A stretch of 10,174 nt of DNA from an uncultured Clostridia bacterium. GTDB lineage: Bacteria > Bacillota > Clostridia > Christensenellales > Aristaeellaceae. A program made the translations under genes and the position numbers. Under the pieces are notes generated by a model. The model saw nothing but the letters and a program-made list of their open reading frames with translations. It was not told the DNA's origin and made no database searches. Location: positions 1 to 10,174 of the forward strand of contig CAJFUU010000101.1 of assembly GCA_904420265.1 (NCBI GenBank). The letters run 5' to 3'. Shown here piece after piece: positions 1 through 7,623 of the stretch. Position 1 is the first letter of the stretch. Every line of letters begins with the position of its first letter.

Positions 1-143
1 AAGTGCATCTTGATGGCGACAAACTTGCCTTCCATATCCATGTCGCACATGCCCGCCGCGATACAGAGTTTGCGCAGCTTGGAAAGCTGGCTGGTTCCCA
101 ACGGGCAGCGAAAATCCGTAAAATAGACGACCGACTTTTCCAT
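1..143 (-). CDS. DUF362 domain protein, N-terminal fragment
   Basis: This is the first 47 codons of a gene cut by the left edge. The visible N-terminus begins MEKSVVYFTDFR and continues to a stretch reading GKFVAIKMHF. That matches the opening of the DUF362 family, in which a Y-F-T-D-F-R start is followed about 30 residues later by a V-A-I-K-x-H-F strand. Family members usually carry a C-terminal 4Fe-4S ferredoxin-like part, which would lie outside the window, and their biochemical role is poorly defined. The ATG at 143-141 has a full AAGGAGG site (151-157) seven bases upstream. The frame stays open upstream, but those residues resemble nothing and no ribosome binding site supports a longer start. 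The gene is separated from the HD gene by about 490 bases, so it probably has its own promoter. Confidence 0.8.
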   Translation of the reverse strand, partial: MEKSVVYFTDFRCPLGTSQLSKLRKLCIAAGMCDMDMEGKFVAIKMH

Positions 144-150
144 TTTTCGT

Positions 151-157
151 CCTCCTT
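151..157 (-). promoter_or_regulatory. Ribosome binding site of the DUF362 gene
   Basis: The minus strand reads AAGGAGG here, seven bases before the ATG at 143. It fixes the start, because the same frame stays open for about 100 codons further upstream. Confidence 0.85.
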
Positions 158-168
158 GCCGTTCTATG

Positions 169-187
169 CGCGGCGTATTGCGCCGCG
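169..187. repeat. 7-bp inverted repeat in the DUF362 leader
   Basis: CGCGGCG (169-175) and CGCCGCG (181-187) are perfect inverted copies around a 5-base TATTG spacer. The element lies between the candidate promoter (207-235) and the ribosome binding site (151-157). In RNA it would form a short strong hairpin; in DNA it could be an operator half-site pair. It is not followed by a T-run on the minus strand, so it is not an obvious terminator. Confidence 0.5.
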
Positions 188-206
188 ACGGTAAAACAAT
201 AGTTAC

Positions 207-235
207 AGGATACGAAATTTTTGCACGTTCTGCAA
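207..235 (-). promoter_or_regulatory. Candidate sigma-A promoter for the DUF362 gene
   Basis: On the minus strand a TTGCAG hexamer (230-235) is followed after exactly 17 bases by TATCCT (207-212). Both are imperfect matches to TTGACA/TATAAT. The local sequence is the most AT-rich part of this gap and lies about 65 bases before the start codon. The call rests on sequence only. Confidence 0.35.
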
Positions 236-528
236 GACGCTTCCTGTTATATTCTGTAAAACCATGCGACACAGGCGCATCGCAGAGCGCGGCCATGCTG
301 CCCAGCAGGCGAAGCGACCAGGCATTGTTCACGGCAGAATTGCCGTCGGGCGACATAGCGCCGCCGCGCCCTTCTCTGCCTCGCCGGACGCAAGGCTTTC
401 CACCAAGACATTCATTTGGCCTGCAAAAAAACGCGCCCGATGCGCCTCAAAGGCAAACGCTGTGCGTTTTAACCCGGAAGCGGCCATTGCCATTTTAAAG
501 CACGGCGGGATGAGAACCTGAAAAGATG
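236..528. other. Intergenic stretch with no recognisable gene
   Basis: Between the HD gene and the DUF362 promoter there is GC-rich sequence with several open frames on both strands. None has a ribosome binding site, and no translation resembles a known family. There is no tRNA-like T-loop and no repeat array. A weak GCGC...GCGC pair followed by seven T on the minus strand (about 424-445) is too short to call a terminator. Confidence 0.5.
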
Positions 529-574
529 AAAAAATATCCTTCCTTCCGGCGAGGCTTTCCCCCATTGAGCCGGA
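529..574 (-). terminator. Weak candidate terminator after the HD gene
   Basis: On the minus strand TCCGGC (569-574) can pair with GCCGGA (545-550) across an 18-base loop, and a run of six T lies at 534-529. The T-run starts ten bases beyond the stem instead of directly after it, so this is not a classical intrinsic terminator. It is the best candidate in the roughly 100 bases downstream of the operon's last gene. Confidence 0.25.
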
Positions 575-635
575 CGGACATACCTTTGCAGAGCAATCCA
601 TCTGCGCGGCCCAGGGGCGACGCGCGCCCATTCCC

Positions 636-1337
636 CTATTCCCTTTCGGAAGCAGCCGCCAAAAACCGCTCCAACAACACGCGTCCCTTCTCCCGGGAGG
701 CGCGCACCTCCCAAAGCATGTTTTCATAAAATGCCTGCGCCGCAGCCTGACGTTCACGGGCGATTTCCCGGCCGCGGGAGGTAAGCAACCGCTCGCAAAG
801 GCCTTCCAGCTTGTACTTGTATTCCCCCAAAAACGTCTCGGCCCTATCGGCGCTTCCGTCGGATATGGAACCGTCCGGCGTAAGCGTATAAAGCGGCTCT
901 CCAATCTTGCCTTGATAAAACAGCGTGCGGGCGATGCCGGTTGCGCCGCATACATCCACCTTGTCCGCATCATAGACGATCTTCGCCTCAATGGTTTGGG
1001 GCGCGTCGCCCTTGCGAAAGCGGTGCGTGCGCACGCATTCGGCCACATGGCGCGCAAACGCTTCGTCAAAGCCGTTCTTTTTCAAAAATCCTTCTGCCTT
1101 GGCCGCGCCCGCCTTGGCGTGGCAAATCTTCCGGTTTTGAAGCTGCTCGCGGCGGCCAATGTCATGCAAAAGGCAGGCGGCGACAACCACGTCTGCATCT
1201 GCGCCCGGCTCATGCGCGACAATATCCAGCCCTACGCCCAACACGCGGTAGACGTGCTCCGCATCGTGCGCGCCATCGCAGCCGCGCATACACTTGCGCA
1301 TGCAGTTTTCAAGCAACGCGTATTGCTCCCTGGTCAT
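636..1337 (-). CDS. HD domain phosphohydrolase (YedJ-like)
   Basis: A 233-residue protein of the HD superfamily, metal-dependent phosphohydrolases that act on nucleotides or phosphorylated small molecules; the substrate cannot be read from the sequence. The metal-binding pattern is complete: H28 in an H-D-A-E-H context, the H58-D59 pair in LLHDIGR, further histidines H73 and H105, and the distal aspartate in YDADKVD (about residue 125). The length is close to E. coli YedJ (about 230 residues). The C-terminal third (about 150-233) is charged and helical and carries no second recognisable domain. The ATG at 1337 follows a GAAGG sequence about eight bases upstream and lies 10 bp after the zinc ribbon gene's stop. 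It is therefore probably the last gene of the long operon. Catalysis looks intact; the physiological role is unknown. Confidence 0.85.
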   Translation of the reverse strand: MTREQYALLENCMRKCMRGCDGAHDAEHVYRVLGVGLDIVAHEPGADADVVVAACLLHDIGRREQLQNRKICHAKAGAAKAEGFLKKNGFDEAFARHVAECVRTHRFRKGDAPQTIEAKIVYDADKVDVCGATGIARTLFYQGKIGEPLYTLTPDGSISDGSADRAETFLGEYKYKLEGLCERLLTSRGREIARERQAAAQAFYENMLWEVRASREKGRVLLERFLAAASERE

Positions 1338-1347
1338 GGCGAAACCT

Positions 1348-1563
1348 TCAGTTGCCCATCAGGAAGTCGAGTATGTTCCAGCCGTCCGAGGCGTCGGCGC
1401 GATAAAGTTCCGTATAGCCGCACTGGGCGCAACTTATGGTGATGAACCGCTTGTTTTGTATGTCAAAAATCTTGGCAAAGTTGCCGCCAGTGGCCTGAAG
1501 CTGGTCGTGTTCAAACTGCGTGCATCCGCATTTGGGGCATACGTAGCGCTGCTGCTCGTTCAT
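1348..1563 (-). CDS. Zinc ribbon protein, DUF2082 family (YpzJ-like)
   Basis: A 71-residue protein built almost entirely of one zinc ribbon. Two cysteine knuckles are visible, CPKC at residues 9-12 and CAQC at 45-48. Between them sits the family's conserved block, with ATGGNFAKIFD followed by the NKRFITISC strand, and the tail ends in NILDFLMGN. The pattern fits the family described as predicted nucleic-acid-binding proteins with a Zn-ribbon (COG3478/DUF2082). The function is not established. The ATG at 1563 has AAGGAGG (1571-1577) seven bases upstream and overlaps the MATE stop codon by four bases (ATGA), so the two are probably translationally coupled. A longer upstream reading of the same frame lies inside the MATE gene in another frame and is not credible. 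Confidence 0.88.
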   Translation of the reverse strand: MNEQQRYVCPKCGCTQFEHDQLQATGGNFAKIFDIQNKRFITISCAQCGYTELYRADASDGWNILDFLMGN

Positions 1564-2972
1564 TGCGAATCCTCCTTGATAATATTGCATACCCACTTGC
1601 CCTGGCGGTAGCGCCAGAAACCTACGACGGCCTTGATGACCTGCTCGAGATATGTAGCCAGATAAACAAAGGGCAGTTCCAAGCGCAGCACCAAACCGGC
1701 CAGAAGCGCCATTGGCACGCCGACGGCCCAAAGCGTCCCTACGTCGATAACCGCCGCGGAACGCACGTCGCCGCCGGTGCGCAGAAGGGCGACAATAATC
1801 ACGTTGTTAAAGGCGCTCAGCCATATCCCGCCGCACAGCACGTATATCATTTGCAACGCCAGGCGAGCCGTAGAGGCAGGAAGGGCGAACATATTCACGA
1901 TCGGCCCCGCCAGCGGCAGGATTACGCACAGGCAGAAGGCCTGCGACAAAAGCGGCGTGGCAAAGAGAAAGCGCTTTGCATAGAGCCGGGCCCTGTCCAA
2001 TTCGCCGGCGCCCAACGCCATGCCCACCATGACGCCGCAGGCGTGGCTCAACGCGCGTATAGCAATGCTGGCGAGCTGTTCAACGTTGGAAAATACTCCG
2101 GCCGCGGCCGTGGCGGCTACGCCGTCTCCAATGCGGCCGTAGACGGCGGAATATACCACCGTGCCGCCTGCCCACAGCGCTTCGTTCACCAGCACCGGCA
2201 AGGCGATGCACATGAAGGCGCGCACCGCGCGCGCCGATTCCGGCAGAAGTTCCCGCGGCCGCGCGGCATTGGCAAAGCGGTAGCGATAGGAGAAGAACAG
2301 GAGCAAAAACAGTTCCACCAGCGCGCCGATGAACGTAGCGATTGCACCGCCGCGCACGCCCATGCCCGCGCCGGGCATGGTAAACGTCCATCCCAAAAGC
2401 TGCGCCTCGCGCGTGGGATAAATCAAAAGCGTGTTAAAGACGATGTTTGTGCAAATCGCCGCCAAACTGGCAAACATCGGCAATTTGACCTGTTCGGTGG
2501 ATTTGAGCACAGCCGCCTGAATCAGCGACTGACTCTGCACAAAATACACAAAGCCAATGACGCTCAAATATTCCGCGCCGGCGTGAACGCCCGCTTCGCT
2601 GTTGAGCAGCAGGCGCATAATGCCCTCAGGCATCAAAATGGAGGGAATGCCCAGCACAGCCGCCACCAGCAAACCAAACACCATGGCGATGCCCTGCGTT
2701 TTGCGCACGCCCGCCACGTCGCGCCGTCCCCAATACTGCGCGACAAAGATGGATGTGCCGCTGATGGCGCCGAACATAGCCACTTGGAACAGGAAAGAGA
2801 CGCGGTTGGCCTGCGTCACGCCCGAAAGCTGCACTTCCCCAAGCACGCCGATCATCAGATTGTCGACAATTTGCATGGAGGCCGTGACCACGCTTTGCAG
2901 GGCGATGGGCACGGCAAGGCGGAAAAGCTGTCTGCTGAAATTTGATTCCCAGCGAAAAACGGACGATTGCAT
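1560..2972 (-). CDS. MATE family multidrug/metabolite efflux transporter
   Basis: A 470-residue integral membrane protein with about 12 hydrophobic segments arranged as two MatE halves (about residues 15-235 and 245-455). The first half opens with the family's typical LAVPIALQSVVTASMQIVDN helix and includes the loop FVAQYWGRRDVAGVRKTQG. The second half has the matching loop ALGAGELDRARLYAKRFL and the segment RTGGDVRSAAVIDVGTLW. Length and layout match intact members of the NorM/DinF-like superfamily, which export drugs or metabolites in exchange for Na+ or H+. The substrate cannot be inferred. The ATG at 2972 follows a purine-rich GAGGGGGAG site about six bases upstream. The gene starts 24 bp after the GH127-like gene and its stop overlaps the zinc ribbon start. 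Confidence 0.93.
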   Translation of the reverse strand: MQSSVFRWESNFSRQLFRLAVPIALQSVVTASMQIVDNLMIGVLGEVQLSGVTQANRVSFLFQVAMFGAISGTSIFVAQYWGRRDVAGVRKTQGIAMVFGLLVAAVLGIPSILMPEGIMRLLLNSEAGVHAGAEYLSVIGFVYFVQSQSLIQAAVLKSTEQVKLPMFASLAAICTNIVFNTLLIYPTREAQLLGWTFTMPGAGMGVRGGAIATFIGALVELFLLLFFSYRYRFANAARPRELLPESARAVRAFMCIALPVLVNEALWAGGTVVYSAVYGRIGDGVAATAAAGVFSNVEQLASIAIRALSHACGVMVGMALGAGELDRARLYAKRFLFATPLLSQAFCLCVILPLAGPIVNMFALPASTARLALQMIYVLCGGIWLSAFNNVIIVALLRTGGDVRSAAVIDVGTLWAVGVPMALLAGLVLRLELPFVYLATYLEQVIKAVVGFWRYRQGKWVCNIIKEDSQ

Positions 2973-2996
2973 GAGCGCTCCCCCTCTCCCGGGGCG

Positions 2997-4883
2997 TCAC
3001 TCCTGCCGCAACTCTCCGATGGGAAACTGGGAAATGCGCAGATCTGTCCACCCAAACGGGATCAATTCAATGGTATAGGTTTCCTTGACATTAAGCCGCG
3101 GCAGAATTGGCACCGGCGCGCTGCTGCCCTCGCTCAATTTCCAGTCGGCGGGCACAGCCTTGGCCAATACTTTTACAGGCGCTTCGCCCGCTTTGAAGGG
3201 GGCCTCCGTTTCGCCCTCGCGCACGGCCTTCATCGGCTCGTCGCGCACCAGCGCCCAACCCCATTCTTCAGGCGTATCGAGGCGTCCGTCTTCGCCCTCG
3301 CGCGTTTCCGGGGCGAACGCCATCAAAAGCGGGCCCAGCTCTACGGCCGCGGATTGATGATACCAGCCCTTGCTCACATGCGGCGCGGCGCTCAATTCCA
3401 GCCGCACTTCGTCGCCCGTTTGCCAGCGGCGGCGCACGCAGGCCGTCTCTCCGGCGCGCACCTGCATAATCTCGCCGTCGGGCAGGTAGATCATCGGCTG
3501 GCGCACCCAGGCGGGAATGCGCAGATAAAGCGGGAACTCCACCGGGCGCTTCACCGCCACTTCCAACCGCACCGTTTCCGCAAAGGGATAGCCGCCCGAA
3601 ACGCGCAAGCGCACCGGCACGTCCATCAATCGCGTGCGTACGCAGCAGGGCGCGTAGCTCATTGCCCACAGGCCGCCGTCCACCGTCGCATACCATAGAT
3701 GCCCGGCCAGCTTGGGCCAGGCGCCAAGCGTGCGCACGGCGTCGAAGGAAAACAAATCTCCATACAGCGTCGCATCCGGCCCGGCGTTGTAAAACGGCCG
3801 TTCCTCCTTGGAAACAAGCACCTGATTGGCCTGCTCCAGCCGCTGCACGCGCCGCATATCTGCCGAAAAGGCGGCGGGCAGGGCGTTGAAGGCGATTTTT
3901 TCAAAGATGTCGGGAAGGTCCTTGGACATTTCCCCCATCCCGACGAGCGTTTCCAACGTATTGAGCATTTCCGCTACCGCCGGCAGGGTTGTGCCCTGGG
4001 TGGGGTTGGAACCGTTCAAATGGTTGTCTGCGGTGAACATGCCATAGGCCACGCCGTGATGTTTCATCAGTTTTTCCCAGCCAAAGCGGAAGCCTTCCTG
4101 CTCTTTGAAGCCGCTTTTGAACAGGTTGATGGCTCCGGGGGTGCGCAGGCCGATGGCGACATTTTCGCCGTTGGTCAAGGCGCCCTGCGTGCGGAAATAG
4201 GGACGGGCCTCGCCCTCCAGGGGCTCGTTTTTTTCCTCATACAGCGCTTCCTTGAGGCGGGGCCAACGCAGGGAGCGGCTCAAGGGCTGCGTGTTGGGGA
4301 AAGTGTGGAAATAGTTGGGCCAATCCAGCGTCTGTTCGCGCAGGCGACGGCATAATTCGAGCAGGTACGCCTGCCCGCTGATGTTGTAAAGCCACAGCGC
4401 CAACAGTATATTGTCTCCGCCGCGCGCCACAGCCGCGTCGTTGAGCGGGTGCGTTGCCAGCGTGCGGTACTGATACTTGAAAAACGCGTCCATAAACTTG
4501 AGCACGCGCCGGTCGGCGGTGGCCTCAAAGTAGCGGCGCAGGGCGCGCACAGCCAGCACGCGCGGCCAATAATCGCGAAGCTGGACGGGGCCAAACCAGC
4601 CTTCGGCGTCCTGCGAGGCGAGGACGGCCTCTGCCCGGCGCGTCGCCTCGGCCTTCATGGCCTCGTCGTCCATCGTCCAGCCCAGGCACACCAACGCCTC
4701 GAAGGCGTACATTTCGCGTTCCCAGCCGCCTTCGCCGTCCCAAAGGCGGTTCCCGCCATCGGAAATTGCCCGGTGGAGCGCTTCGAGTTGCGCGCCAAGC
4801 CAGCCCTCGGGGCGGATAGCGCCCAGGGAGAGCGGCGTACAGGCGTTGGGAAGCAGCGGCGCGCGATTGAAGATGGGTTTCAT
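2997..4883 (-). CDS. GH127-like (DUF1680) protein lacking catalytic residues
   Basis: A 628-residue protein with the layout of the beta-L-arabinofuranosidase/DUF1680 family (COG3533): an alpha-barrel N-terminal part (about 15-395) and beta-sandwich C-terminal part (about 400-625). Family-typical segments include AIGLRTPGAINLF (243-255), ADNHLNG (285-291), FEKIAFNALPAAFS (327-340), WPKLAGHLWYAT (389-400) and FPLYLRIPAW (450-459). Known GH127 enzymes use a Zn-bound cysteine nucleophile plus a glutamate. In my remembered alignment the acid/base Glu of D-E-H-L is N287, the Glu and Cys of T-E-L-C are T299 and P301, and the Cys-Cys before W-P-K is F380-D381. All hallmark residues are therefore missing, although the rest is full length and unbroken. 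A Cys pair occurs at 413-414. No signal peptide is visible. The start follows GAGGTG seven bases upstream. It may be a pseudoenzyme or use another mechanism. Confidence 0.82.
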   Translation of the reverse strand: MKPIFNRAPLLPNACTPLSLGAIRPEGWLGAQLEALHRAISDGGNRLWDGEGGWEREMYAFEALVCLGWTMDDEAMKAEATRRAEAVLASQDAEGWFGPVQLRDYWPRVLAVRALRRYFEATADRRVLKFMDAFFKYQYRTLATHPLNDAAVARGGDNILLALWLYNISGQAYLLELCRRLREQTLDWPNYFHTFPNTQPLSRSLRWPRLKEALYEEKNEPLEGEARPYFRTQGALTNGENVAIGLRTPGAINLFKSGFKEQEGFRFGWEKLMKHHGVAYGMFTADNHLNGSNPTQGTTLPAVAEMLNTLETLVGMGEMSKDLPDIFEKIAFNALPAAFSADMRRVQRLEQANQVLVSKEERPFYNAGPDATLYGDLFSFDAVRTLGAWPKLAGHLWYATVDGGLWAMSYAPCCVRTRLMDVPVRLRVSGGYPFAETVRLEVAVKRPVEFPLYLRIPAWVRQPMIYLPDGEIMQVRAGETACVRRRWQTGDEVRLELSAAPHVSKGWYHQSAAVELGPLLMAFAPETREGEDGRLDTPEEWGWALVRDEPMKAVREGETEAPFKAGEAPVKVLAKAVPADWKLSEGSSAPVPILPRLNVKETYTIELIPFGWTDLRISQFPIGELRQE

Positions 4884-4896
4884 CGGTTACACCTCG

Positions 4897-6021
4897 TCAG
4901 TGGCGGTCCTCAAAAATGCGATATTCGCACTCGATTCTGCCGTTGTAATAGCGCCGGCGACGCGTGGCGCGCCGGCCATACATGCGTTCAAAGCCCATGT
5001 CTGCGGAAAAAGCGCACAATGTCCAGCCCGGGCAGCGCTTTTGCAAAAGGCCAAGCTGCCGGGCGACCGCGTGGGCGGCGCGAGCGTTGTCCAGCCGCTC
5101 TCCATAAGGCGGGTTGGCGATAAACACACCCGGCTCGCCAGAAAGCGTCACATCGCGCATGTCTCGCACGCAGACCTCGACGCGGCCCGCCAGACCGGCC
5201 TGGCGAATGTGCCGGCGGGCCAGTTCCACGGCTTCGGGGTCTATATCCGAGCCGGAGACGTGCAGCGGGCGTTCCAACCCCGCGTCATAGCGCGCTTTCG
5301 CATCTGCGCGCAGCTTTTCCATGGCTTCACGCGGCGCGCAGGGCCATTGCTCCATGGCAAAACTGCGCGTCAGGCCGGGAGCGCGATTCAGGGCGATGAA
5401 CGCCGCTTCAATCAATATCGTGCCCGTGCCGCAGCAGGGGTCGTACAGCCGCTGCCAGGGGTGCCAGCCGCTTTGCAAAACCAGCGCCGCCGCCAGCGTT
5501 TCGCGCAGGGGCGCTTCGCCGTTCCAGGTGCGGTAACCGCGCTTGGAAAGCGGTTCGCCAGAGGCGTCGATGCAAACGGTGACCATGTCGGCGCGGATGC
5601 CCACGTCAATCTGAAACAGCGGACCGGTTTCGCTGAACCAGTCTTCGCCATAAGACGCCTTGAGGCGCTCCACCACGGCGCGTTTCACGATTTTTTGCAC
5701 GTCCGATGGGCTCATCAGCGTAGAGCGCACGCACTTGGCGCGCACAGGAAAGCGAGCGTCCCGAGGCAAAAAATCCTCCCAGGGAAGCGCGCGAACGCCC
5801 TGAAAAAGTTCTTCAAACGAGCGCGCTTCAAACTGCCCCATGCACAGATAGACGCGGTCGGCCGTGCGCAGCCAGAGATTGGCCTGAAAAGCGGTTTCAA
5901 AGCCGCCTTCAAACATTGCGCCGCCCACATCCATAACGCGCACGCGCTCCGCGCCAAGGCGCTTGAGGTCGCGCCCGGTCATACCTTCCAACCCAAAGGC
6001 GGCGCTGGCAATCCATTTCAT
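4897..6021 (-). CDS. ypsC: THUMP-domain rRNA guanine-N2 methyltransferase, YpsC-like
   Basis: A 374-residue member of COG0116, related to the N-terminal methyltransferase half of E. coli RlmL, which makes m2G2445 in 23S rRNA; the exact target here is inferred. The N-terminal part (about 1-155) is a ferredoxin-like plus THUMP region with FQANLWLRTADRVYL (45-59). It is followed by the linker SKRGYR (159-164). The Rossmann methyltransferase domain has SAM motif I as DPCCGTGT (194-201), an acidic motif II region GSDIDPEAV (257-265) and the catalytic NPPYGERL motif (303-310). All key motifs are intact. The start lies 8 bp after the proC stop, and the likely ribosome binding site GAGGGG lies inside the end of proC. 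The next gene downstream starts after 13 bp. Confidence 0.92.
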   Translation of the reverse strand: MKWIASAAFGLEGMTGRDLKRLGAERVRVMDVGGAMFEGGFETAFQANLWLRTADRVYLCMGQFEARSFEELFQGVRALPWEDFLPRDARFPVRAKCVRSTLMSPSDVQKIVKRAVVERLKASYGEDWFSETGPLFQIDVGIRADMVTVCIDASGEPLSKRGYRTWNGEAPLRETLAAALVLQSGWHPWQRLYDPCCGTGTILIEAAFIALNRAPGLTRSFAMEQWPCAPREAMEKLRADAKARYDAGLERPLHVSGSDIDPEAVELARRHIRQAGLAGRVEVCVRDMRDVTLSGEPGVFIANPPYGERLDNARAAHAVARQLGLLQKRCPGWTLCAFSADMGFERMYGRRATRRRRYYNGRIECEYRIFEDRH

Positions 6022-6029
6022 AGGCGGGC

Positions 6030-6842
6030 TTATCCCCTCTCGGTTTCGCGCTTGATGGCAAGCGCCTTTTCACCGGCGGCAACCACCGCTTCCATTACGC
6101 CGGCGCGGAAAGCGCCCTTTTCCAAGGCGCGCACCGCTTCGATGGTTGTGCCGCCCGGAGAGCATACCATATCTTTGATTGCGCCGGGATGTTTTCCGCT
6201 TGCAAGCATCATTTTCGCCGTGCCAATCAGCGTTTGCGCCGCCATTTCCATGGCCTGCGCGCGCGGCAGGCCCAGCAGCACGCCGCCGTCGGCCATGGCC
6301 TCTATAAACATGGCCGCATAGGCCGGGCCGCTGCCCGCCACGGCGGATTCAGCCTCAATCAGGCGCGCCGGCAGCGTATATACGCGGCCGATGGCTTCAA
6401 ACATGCGGCGCACAAAAGCCATTTCTTCCGCCGTAAGGGTATTTTCTTCGCACAATGCGGTCACGCCTTCATTGACCATGGCCGGCGTATTGGGCATGGT
6501 CTGCAAGCAACGCGCCCCTTCGGGGAGTTGTCTGGAAAGCGCCGCGCCGGTCAGTCCGGCAACGATGGAAACCACCGCCTTGCCCTTCAGCCCCTCGCCG
6601 CAGGCGCGCAGCGCATCCTTGACATAAACGGGCTTAACCGCCAGCACAAACAACTCCGCCGCGTCTGTAAGTTCCGCCGCGGTTTGAACGGCCGTCGCGC
6701 CCGTATCGCGCGCCAACGCTTCGGAAGCGGCGGGGTTGACATCGTAGAGGAAAACGTCCTTCCCTTCCACAACGCCGCTTTTGACGATGCCGCGGGCGAT
6801 TGCTCCGCCCATGTTGCCCGCGCCAATAAATCCGATTTTCAT
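6030..6842 (-). CDS. proC: Pyrroline-5-carboxylate reductase
   Basis: A 270-residue cytosolic enzyme catalysing the last step of proline synthesis, NAD(P)H-dependent reduction of 1-pyrroline-5-carboxylate to L-proline. The N-terminal Rossmann fold shows GFIGAGNMGGA (4-14). The middle has VLAVKP (66-71) and the conserved MPNTPAMVNEG (116-126), and the C-terminal dimerisation domain holds GSGPAY (170-175) and DMVCSPGGTTIEAV (224-237). Length matches the family. The ATG at 6842 overlaps the sigma factor stop codon by four bases (ATGA), so translation is probably coupled. No proA or proB is present. Its place directly behind a sigma factor suggests shared transcription, not shared function. Confidence 0.97.
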   Translation of the reverse strand: MKIGFIGAGNMGGAIARGIVKSGVVEGKDVFLYDVNPAASEALARDTGATAVQTAAELTDAAELFVLAVKPVYVKDALRACGEGLKGKAVVSIVAGLTGAALSRQLPEGARCLQTMPNTPAMVNEGVTALCEENTLTAEEMAFVRRMFEAIGRVYTLPARLIEAESAVAGSGPAYAAMFIEAMADGGVLLGLPRAQAMEMAAQTLIGTAKMMLASGKHPGAIKDMVCSPGGTTIEAVRALEKGAFRAGVMEAVVAAGEKALAIKRETERG

Positions 6843-7603
6843 GCCTTTTCACCCTCCGTAAGCGCCTCGCGCAGCCGCGTAAGCGCCTGTCTTTCCACGC
6901 GTGAAACCGTCATCTGAGAAACGCCGATGGCCTGCGCCACTTCGCGCTGGCCCTTCCCCTCGAAAAAACGCATTTGAATCACTTCGCGCTGCCGATCGTC
7001 CAGCGCGGAAAGCGCCCGGCCAAGCATGTCGCTTTTTTCAAATTCCGCATAGCCCGTATCTTCGCGGCCAAGGAAGGAAATCAGGGGCGCCGCTTCATCG
7101 TCCTCGGCCGGCAACGCGTCCAAGGAAACCAGGCTGGCCGCCCCGCGCATTTCCAGCACCTCGAGCACGTCTTCCAGCGAAACGCCGGAGCGTTCGGCCA
7201 GTTCCTCGGCTGTAGGCTGGCGCTGAAGTTCCATTTGCAAGCGGTCGCGCGCGTTTTCCACCACGCGCAAAAGTTCTCCTCCCCGGCGGGGCAGGCGGAT
7301 CAGGCGCGAGCGGTCGCGAAAATAGTTTTTTACTTCGCCCACCATCGTCGGGGTGACAAAGCTGGCGAACTTTACGCCCCGTTCCGGGTCATAGCGTTCC
7401 ACCGATTTGAGCAGTGAAAGCGATGCCACCTGAAACAGGTCGTCATAGTCCACCCCACGCCCGGAGAAACGCCGGGCGATGATCGAGGCGATATAGAGAT
7501 GCGCCTCCACCACGCGGTCGCGAATGGCGGTGTTCCCTGTTGAGGCGTACTCCCTGAGCAGCTCCTCCGCATCCATGGGAGGGCGCTGCGCCGCGTTGCG
7601 CAT
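6839..7603 (-). CDS. SigB/SigF/SigG-type RNA polymerase sigma factor
   Basis: A 254-residue group 3 sigma-70 factor. Region 2 runs about 25-100 and contains HLYIASIIARRF, YDDLFQVASLSLLKSVERYDP and GVKFASF, the core-binding and -10 recognition segment. Region 3 follows (about 110-160) with PTAEELAERSGVSLEDVLEVL. Region 4 (about 195-250) has DDRQREVIQMRFFEGKGQREVAQAIGVS-type helix-turn-helix residues for -35 recognition. The order matches the stress (SigB) and sporulation (SigF, SigG) factors; the sequence alone does not decide which. The ATG at 7603 is chosen over an in-frame GTG at 7621 because GGGAGG (7612-7617) lies eight bases before the ATG and would fall inside the longer form. It starts 20 bp after the anti-sigma-like gene. 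No RsbV/SpoIIAA gene is adjacent. Confidence 0.92.
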   Translation of the reverse strand: MRNAAQRPPMDAEELLREYASTGNTAIRDRVVEAHLYIASIIARRFSGRGVDYDDLFQVASLSLLKSVERYDPERGVKFASFVTPTMVGEVKNYFRDRSRLIRLPRRGGELLRVVENARDRLQMELQRQPTAEELAERSGVSLEDVLEVLEMRGAASLVSLDALPAEDDEAAPLISFLGREDTGYAEFEKSDMLGRALSALDDRQREVIQMRFFEGKGQREVAQAIGVSQMTVSRVERQALTRLREALTEGEKA

Positions 7604-7611
7604 GGGTTTGT

Positions 7612-7617
7612 CCTCCC
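7612..7617 (-). promoter_or_regulatory. Ribosome binding site deciding the sigma factor start
   Basis: GGGAGG on the minus strand lies eight bases before the ATG at 7603 and overlaps the coding part of a longer GTG-initiated form (7621). The GTG itself has no upstream Shine-Dalgarno sequence, so the ATG is preferred. Confidence 0.75.
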
Positions 7618-7623
7618 TCACGG

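Noticed and set aside
144..356. In-frame upstream extension of the DUF362 protein from an ATG at 356
   Set aside because: It would add 71 residues unlike the family N-terminus. The ATG at 143 has a perfect AAGGAGG site and matches the family start.
590..640. GGGCG-CGCCC pair just after the HD gene stop as a terminator
   Set aside because: It is a 5-bp stem with no T-run after it; such pairs are expected by chance in sequence this rich in GC.
329..1069. Minus-strand frame of 246 codons overlapping the HD gene and running into the gap
   Set aside because: It overlaps the HD gene in another frame, has no ribosome binding site, and its extension into the gap resembles no family.
1563..2945. Open frame of 460 codons on the plus strand antisense to the MATE gene
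   Set aside because: The translation is rich in His, Arg, Gln and Ala with no domain, as expected from the reverse strand of a GC-rich gene. The minus-strand MATE protein is unmistakable.
4657..6321. Open frame of 554 codons on the plus strand
   Set aside because: It crosses the starts and ends of three well-supported minus-strand genes, has no recognisable domain and shows shadow-type composition.
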